Source: Pseudevernia furfuracea
Taxonomy: Eukaryota > Ascomycota > Lecanoromycetes > Lecanorales > Parmeliaceae
NCBI GenBank assembly: GCA_022315425.1
Contig: JAIUPT010000035.1
Location: forward strand, 558,001-622,000
Direction: 5' to 3'
DNA length: 64,000 nucleotides
Below the pieces are notes generated by a model. It was given only the letters and a program-made list of their open reading frames with translations, was not told the origin of the DNA and ran no database searches. The position numbers and the translations under genes were made by a program. Positions 59,245 through 64,000 of this stretch are shown here, one piece after another (position 1 is the stretch's first letter; each line of letters opens with the position of its first letter).

Positions 59245-60180
59245 TCAATACTTAGGGTCATCAGGATCCATGACATTGAAGTAATCACCTCGGATCTTGA
59301 GTAAGACCTTTTCGTACTGAGCCGCTGTGTCTTTATCATCCGCCACATTGAGCAGTTCCTTGAGATCGCGACAAAGTTGCGTGGCGAGGGCGTGCCAATC
59401 ACACTCGGAAATGTGTTGACGGATTGCATTGTGGAAGGCCCGATTTCGCTGCGCCCATTGTTCAATAAGCCATATCATATGTTGTGACTCGATGCCGAGA
59501 GCCTGGCAAGCACTATATACATTCTGGCGAAGGCCATTCACGTCGGCACCAGCCAGCTCGTCCGCGATGTCAATCCATGTCCTTGGAGCTGAAAGTCCTT
59601 GCGATACCGCTTGTATGTCCGAGTTCGCAGAGTGTACGCCGGAGGCTGCTGCTTCCTTGAGGTCTGCCCGGAAAAGGGGCGCTTCATGTCCTAGATAATC
59701 GCCGTAATTGGCTAGGAGTTCCAGCTGTCGTAGTTTCACGTAGTTCGTCAAGCGTTCATGCTCCTCTGGTAGGCGTAGCTTGAAATAAAACGATTTACTG
59801 TAATACACCTTGTCCAAAGCCTGCACGACTGCACGCGAACTTTTGTCTGATGTCTCGCCTAAAGCAACCTTGTAGGCGTCTTTATGAAGATTCAGGAACT
59901 CCTGAGTACGAGGAGTAATCTTTCGTTTCGCCGCCCTGTCAATGTATCTGAGCCCCTGTTGAAGACGGGCACGATCATACTTTTCAAGGTCATCTTCGGG
60001 CTTGGGGGGCACCTGAATGTCTGGTTGATCGCCTTCTGGCGTCGGTGACAAGAGGGCACTCGTGTTCGCTCTCGGACGCTTTGTTGGACGTGCTTCGTCA
60101 TCGGAACCATCTCGCTCCCTCACGCGCTTTCTGATATCTTCACCTTGATCATCTGGTATGACATCACGATAAGGATCCAT
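59245..60180 (-). CDS. Hypothetical nuclear-looking protein, single exon
   Basis: 311 codons uninterrupted from ATG (context GCAGCCATGG, close to the fungal Kozak consensus) to TAA. Residues 1-45 are charged with a bipartite basic signal (KRVRERDGSDDEARPTKRPR). Residues 65-310 look like a compact all-helical domain (EKYDRARLQQGLRYIDRAAK, then VVQALDKVYYSKSFYFKLRL and SQHMIWLIEQWAQRNRAFHN). The end is DYFNVMDPDDPKY. I do not recognise a family. The GC-rich codon use and absence of stops indicate a live gene. Confidence 0.8.
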   Translation of the reverse strand: MDPYRDVIPDDQGEDIRKRVRERDGSDDEARPTKRPRANTSALLSPTPEGDQPDIQVPPKPEDDLEKYDRARLQQGLRYIDRAAKRKITPRTQEFLNLHKDAYKVALGETSDKSSRAVVQALDKVYYSKSFYFKLRLPEEHERLTNYVKLRQLELLANYGDYLGHEAPLFRADLKEAAASGVHSANSDIQAVSQGLSAPRTWIDIADELAGADVNGLRQNVYSACQALGIESQHMIWLIEQWAQRNRAFHNAIRQHISECDWHALATQLCRDLKELLNVADDKDTAAQYEKVLLKIRGDYFNVMDPDDPKY

Positions 60181-60988
60181 GGCTGCTGAGAGTGGTCGAA
60201 GATGGATACAAAGTACAAAGGTAAATCAGGGAATGGTGCTACTGAAAGAAGTTGAAAGGTTCAAGATTATTCCATTAAATGACGCTTAAGCTAACCTTAT
60301 CGACCCTAGCGGCTTGGAGCACAGTAAAAATCGCAACACCGTAAAGTAAGGTAGGATCGTGATCTAAATACCACCTACGTTACGGGGTAATAAACCCTCC
60401 TTTGGCGCTTTTTCACAAGGGATCGGTAGCCAACCCTCACATTATCTAGGTCGAGATCTAACGATCATGCCCCGGGTTAAAAAGATCTCAAGATGCCTAT
60501 TGAAGATCTCTGCCTTACGAGTGTTTCCCTTGGCTTCGCTGAAGCCGAGAGTCTTTGAAAGACTGAATCAGCTCTCCAGCCGACTCAGCTTATACAGCTA
60601 TCTTCACCTATCTCCTAATGGAACCGCTCCATTTTCTAAAAAGTAGCCCTGACCCTGATGTAGTGAGCGTAAGCACCACGAAGAAAGATTAAGACTTGTT
60701 ATTGACAAGCCTCGGCTGTAACATATAGTTTGTCTACCTGGAACCAATCAATGGAACAGTAGCGCCAGCACATCTTAAGGCTTTGTGGCGTACTTTCGTA
60801 TGAGATCTCAATTACTATGTATTGATATTCCCGCGGCCATAACTCGATATCACCGCATCGCATGAGATTATCAAGCGACCACCGAACGATTCGCTATAAT
60901 TACCAAGCGGCTAACAATACAAACCATGTTGCAGATACAGATGAGAAGCAACGTTTCACACTTTGCTACACGTATGCTGAACAGATGC
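60181..60988. promoter_or_regulatory. Upstream region of the 311-residue gene; otherwise empty
   Basis: No gene supported. CT-rich and TA-containing stretches near 60270-60330 and GAGTCTTTGAAAGACTGAAT-type short palindromes around 60551. Confidence 0.35.
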
Positions 60989-61561
60989 TCATTGCAGTAT
61001 TCGGGCACCGAGATGTAGACGGTGGTGGAGTTCCATGGAAGTCAATCCGCAAGTAGTTGACCACGTCTGCCTCCAGCTCTGGACACCCCTTTTGTTCCGA
61101 GGTGTTTCTAATCTGAAAAAGCAGGGGCAGCTCCTGAGACAACTCAGAGCCGGACAGTCACCACCCACAGTCACCCTACACCCTAAAAAAAGCCTCGAAA
61201 GGCTGCCACTGGGCTCTGCCCAGAAGACTTTCGGAAATGCCTGTCGCCGGTTTGAAAACAAGACTGAAACATTATTAGAAAGGTCAATGAGCTCACTGTA
61301 GCTTGCAGCAGGGCTGATAATTCGGAAAAGACTGGTAGCCTGCATGACATACCCATAAATTGTACTGAGGCGCAGTGCCTGATCATTATGCGCCTCCAAG
61401 GCGATATCATGGTAGATCATCCATTTATCTGCTTTAAAGAAGCGTGCAATGACGGGGCTGAGACAGACCGACTCATAACATTGAGCAGTACATTCTCCTA
61501 CTGAGCCTACATGTTCTTCATCTAGTGACACACCAACGAGGCCAGGGCAAGAAAACCAAGT
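60989..61561 (-). CDS. Possible partial gene on minus, unrecognised
   Basis: The frame is open from 61561 to 60989. The upstream half reads like protein (TWFSCPGLVGVSLDEEHVGS, then DKWMIYHDIALEAHNDQALR and MQATSLFRIISPAASYSELI). It lacks an ATG at its start; an AG acceptor (61562) with a GTAGGT donor about 53 nt upstream (61614) could supply a missing first exon. The last 60 residues look non-native. It may be a truncated or decaying gene. Confidence 0.4.
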   Translation of the reverse strand, partial: TWFSCPGLVGVSLDEEHVGSVGECTAQCYESVCLSPVIARFFKADKWMIYHDIALEAHNDQALRLSTIYGYVMQATSLFRIISPAASYSELIDLSNNVSVLFSNRRQAFPKVFWAEPSGSLSRLFLGCRVTVGGDCPALSCLRSCPCFFRLETPRNKRGVQSWRQTWSTTCGLTSMELHHRLHLGARILQ

Positions 61562-62141
61562 CTATCTCGCAAGGCTTGCGTAGTCACAAAGCGTGGCACA
61601 GGATCTCGACCTACCTTCACTAAAACCACCTATTAATTGTTACGATCATGTACAGACCATTCAGTATCGAAGAATCTGAGCAGAAGCACACGTTTCAAAT
61701 TGATCATGATCTGCTTACGACTACCTCTGGGAACAGTCAGGCGCAGCGGCGGACGCTGATCGGGAGAGCCATTGCGCCGGGTTTGATATGGATTCAAGAA
61801 TTCGATACTTGTTTTTTTCTTTCGAAGAACAACCCCTTTCTGACGAAGAGCGGTTATTCAAAGCGAGTGGCTCTATTTTGAAGCAAGCTGAGATGAGAGA
61901 CAGCATTAGCTGCAGCTTCATCTGCAGCTAGAAAAAACCCTCTCTTTTGGGACGGGATATATGCATGAGAAGCCTCGTTTGTCCGCCTGACAACATTATT
62001 CCTCGAGAACATTTCAATCTTCTCTGTCTCTCCGCTCTCTTGTCCTCGCTCTACACCAAAAATCTGAGTCACAATTTGCCGTCCTCTTGCTCTTGCCTAC
62101 TGTCTCTTTTTATGCCAAAAAAAAGATCACTAACATCAGCA

Positions 62142-62606
62142 ATGCTTGATCCACTTACAGCAGCGGCCATTGTCGCCAGCCTGATAGCTCTAGCAGGCAC
62201 TACATCGAAAGCGCTCGATCAATTCTATAGATCTATTCATGACGCACCAGGTATTGCAAGGGACCTATTGTCGGGTCTCTACGCGTTGAATGCTGCTCTG
62301 TCTCAGATCCAAGAGACAAGAGCAATCGCCGAGATGACTTATCACAAGGTGAATAACATCCAGGACATCTGTCAATCGGCCGTGGACTTCCGGAAGTCCT
62401 GTAAGCCCTTCGCTGAGCCGACCGTGCTAGGATGCACAAAGCGACTTCCTAGCGACTACACGAAGAAGGAAGTGAAAACCCTGCAGTCATACAGCCCTAT
62501 CTTCAGTCTAACACTAGCTGATCTTGGAGACGACAGCACTGGAGCTTTCCGGGAACGTTGGCTTGAGTCCAGTGACCCTCTTCCGTGTATCATGTGTACG
62601 TTATAG
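62142..62606 (+). CDS. HeLo-like N-terminal domain of a fungal STAND/NLR protein, truncated
   Basis: The start MLDPLTAAAIVASLIALAGT, then SKALDQFYRSIHDAPGIARD and LLSGLYALNAALSQIQE, is typical of the fungal N-terminal helical domain placed before NACHT or NB-ARC modules (signalling or membrane-targeting role known for the family). Recognition fades after about residue 85. The remainder (KRLPSDYTKKEVKTLQSY, ADLGDDSTGAFRERW) is unassigned and the frame stops at 62606. No nucleotide-binding or repeat domain follows in the window, so this is a small orphan domain gene or a truncated NLR. A frame from 62112 would add ten residues. Confidence 0.6.
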   Translation: MLDPLTAAAIVASLIALAGTTSKALDQFYRSIHDAPGIARDLLSGLYALNAALSQIQETRAIAEMTYHKVNNIQDICQSAVDFRKSCKPFAEPTVLGCTKRLPSDYTKKEVKTLQSYSPIFSLTLADLGDDSTGAFRERWLESSDPLPCIMCTL

Positions 62607-62777
62607 AGACGAGACCCAGCCTGCAATCGCGAACGAATACTTCTCGAATAGCACTAACGAAATCATTAGACCATATTGGCCGCAGCTGGTGTTTCTGTTC
62701 CCGTACTCAAACCTGCTCTCCGTAGCGACAACATTCGGTTTCCTACTGGCGTTCCTAAGGCGAGCGCCACCTCCAAT

Positions 62778-63122
62778 ATGACTGCGCTGCATTTGCTAGC
62801 CGCAGCTACGTGCTTCACGTCCGAAAACAGCAATGTCACCGACCAATTCCGTACCCAACTCGACGTCTTTGAAGGCGCCACTCGTGTCTCTGGTCTCGCG
62901 GAGTACGCAGTCCTATTCATAATAACCATCTTCGGCCTCAGCATGGCCGTCTCGCAATCATTCGTCACCTCGTTTTCACGAAGTCGCGTTCCCCTCTGCG
63001 CCCGGCAATGGATATTCGTCTTTCGTTTGATCCTCCTCGTCAGCGCTTGGGGCATTGTTATCGCGGCGTATCTCAAGTTCAACAAGTCTACGAAAGTGCT
63101 TGGCAGCCTCTCCGTGGCCTAG
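62778..63122 (+). CDS. Small membrane protein (two transmembrane segments), probably longer or split
   Basis: 114 codons from the ATG at 62778. Residues about 55-75 (YAVLFIITIFGLSMAVSQSF) and 88-108 (WIFVFRLILLVSAWGIVIAA) are membrane segments; an N-terminal part has CFTSENSNVTDQF. Just past the stop, the +1 frame offers DDAEHKWDFGQLVPCFLA (63128-63180), the sort of conserved loop-TM found in fungal polytopic membrane proteins. Upstream, another frame has RPYWPQLVFLFPYSNLL (62665-62715). The real gene may thus span about 62640-63240 with introns or be frameshifted. Confidence 0.5.
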   Translation: MTALHLLAAATCFTSENSNVTDQFRTQLDVFEGATRVSGLAEYAVLFIITIFGLSMAVSQSFVTSFSRSRVPLCARQWIFVFRLILLVSAWGIVIAAYLKFNKSTKVLGSLSVA

Positions 63123-63853
63123 CGATGACGCAGAGCACAAGTGGGATTTTGGGCAGCTCGTACCCTGCTTTCTTGCCGCTTCTTGCGGCTTTGGCTTTCT
63201 TCGAGGCGTGTGGCGGTATGTCCGCTCTCAACCCTTAACCCTTCCCTCCGGCAACCTGTTTGGCACCAGCCACGCACGTGTACGGAATAGCGGTTATAGC
63301 CTCCCATGTCTCGTACCACGTGGAGTCGCCTGTACCACCAAAGGCATCGATTCCACTGCGCATCTTGCGTCGACTGGCAAAGTATGCAAACAACCGCATT
63401 AGCCCAAATCAGCGAATTGAAGTCTACGATTTCCTCTCTTACCAGATCTTTCAAAACCCTCGGAAAGCACTACTTGCACCAGTCGGATCCTCTTGATTCC
63501 CCGAACCTCGGGCTTTCGGTCCCCGCTCCGATATCTCCAACGATGTTGACTGCAAGGAGCGCCAGAAGCATTGGATCAGCTGGCTCGTTGCTGCACCGGA
63601 ACATTCTGTCCCCTTGTAAGAGCCCATGATCACGTTCACCTTTGTTTGTCGCCGCCTATGAATGGATATGTCAGCTCCGGCAATAACACGACACATCCCG
63701 AAATGTACAGCAAGCAACGGCAACCCCTGGCGTGCCAATCTCGAAAGGGATGTGCCTTTTTAAAAAAAATCAGTACTGACCTATATATCGCCCGCGATTC
63801 CACCAATAAGCCATGCCAACTGACACATTCCCCTCCAAACGCTAGCAGCCGCC
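63123..63853. other. No firm gene; overlapping frames
   Basis: Several 70-110 codon frames overlap on both strands with no motif. The first 100 bp may be the C-terminal coding of the membrane protein. Confidence 0.4.
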
Positions 63854-64000
63854 ATGCCAAATTTCGGTCGCACCCGCATGTCCGACGGTGACGCCTTCGA
63901 CAAAGGGCGATTTGCACGTAGCAGAAGCAAGCCATCGGCCAGCCCATTTGTCGGAGCCGCACGTCCGGATTCGAGACGGGTGATGTTTACCTACCGCTCA
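63854..64000 (+). CDS. 5' end of a gene running off the window, unrecognised
   Basis: The ATG has the context GCCGCCATGCC, an ideal Kozak sequence, and the frame is open to the window end (49 codons). It starts MPNFGRTRMSDGDAFDKGRF and is basic and Ser-rich, perhaps a disordered N-terminus. Nothing more can be said. Confidence 0.45.
   Translation, partial: MPNFGRTRMSDGDAFDKGRFARSRSKPSASPFVGAARPDSRRVMFTYRS

Overview
The window looks like a chromosome segment of a filamentous ascomycete (Pezizomycotina). The evidence is: introns of about 52-62 nt with GTANNN/GTGAGT donors; Ty1/copia, chromodomain Ty3/gypsy and LINE relics riddled with C-to-T and G-to-A changes of the kind made by RIP (repeat-induced point mutation); and a fungal HeLo-like NLR N-terminal domain. 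I cannot name the genus. The layout alternates between AT-rich, mutated transposon territory (1-27.2 kb and 34.8-52.98 kb) and near-balanced composition (27.2-34.8 kb and 52.98-64 kb).

Transposon block 1 (1-26 kb) is nested. A + strand copia element (1 to about 6755) is split by a 5'-truncated LINE (about 1096-4146). A second element, sharing the LINE's 3' tail, sits at 8914-10270 between 13-bp target duplications. A minus-strand chromovirus with 212-bp LTRs (10808-23775, TSD ATTAG) is split by a younger minus-strand chromovirus with 268-bp LTRs (14621-20811, TSD GATAT/GACAT). Comparing the LTR pairs gives almost only transitions, at CpC and CpA, with CpG spared.

Island 27.2-34.8 kb holds broken or duplicated host-type genes. 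These are a protein kinase pseudogene whose mutation load fades from left to right, the GTPase-effector end of a dynamin-family protein, a TRIM-like copia miniature element (28897-30172), a TPR protein, a membrane-anchored collagen-like protein, an inverted duplication, and an LTR-flanked array of GGGC/GCCC hairpins.

Transposon block 2 (34.8-52.98 kb) has a foldback element with a minisatellite core (36228-37063), a third chromovirus with 266-bp LTRs (40293-46516) that abuts half of another foldback copy, a probable unmutated solo LTR (49726-49898), and very AT-rich sequence with no readable genes.

The right 11 kb is ordinary genic DNA. It has two adjacent coiled-coil genes on + (53534-54717 and 55393-56878, one and three introns), an unmutated copy of a dispersed repeat (57646-58075), a nuclear-looking hypothetical protein on minus (59245-60180), a HeLo-like domain fragment, a small membrane protein and the 5' end of a gene leaving the window. 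Coding genes in the gene-poor island (kinase, dynamin GED, TPR, HeLo-like) are of the types found in fungal NLR/innate-immunity repertoires; that functional link is inference.
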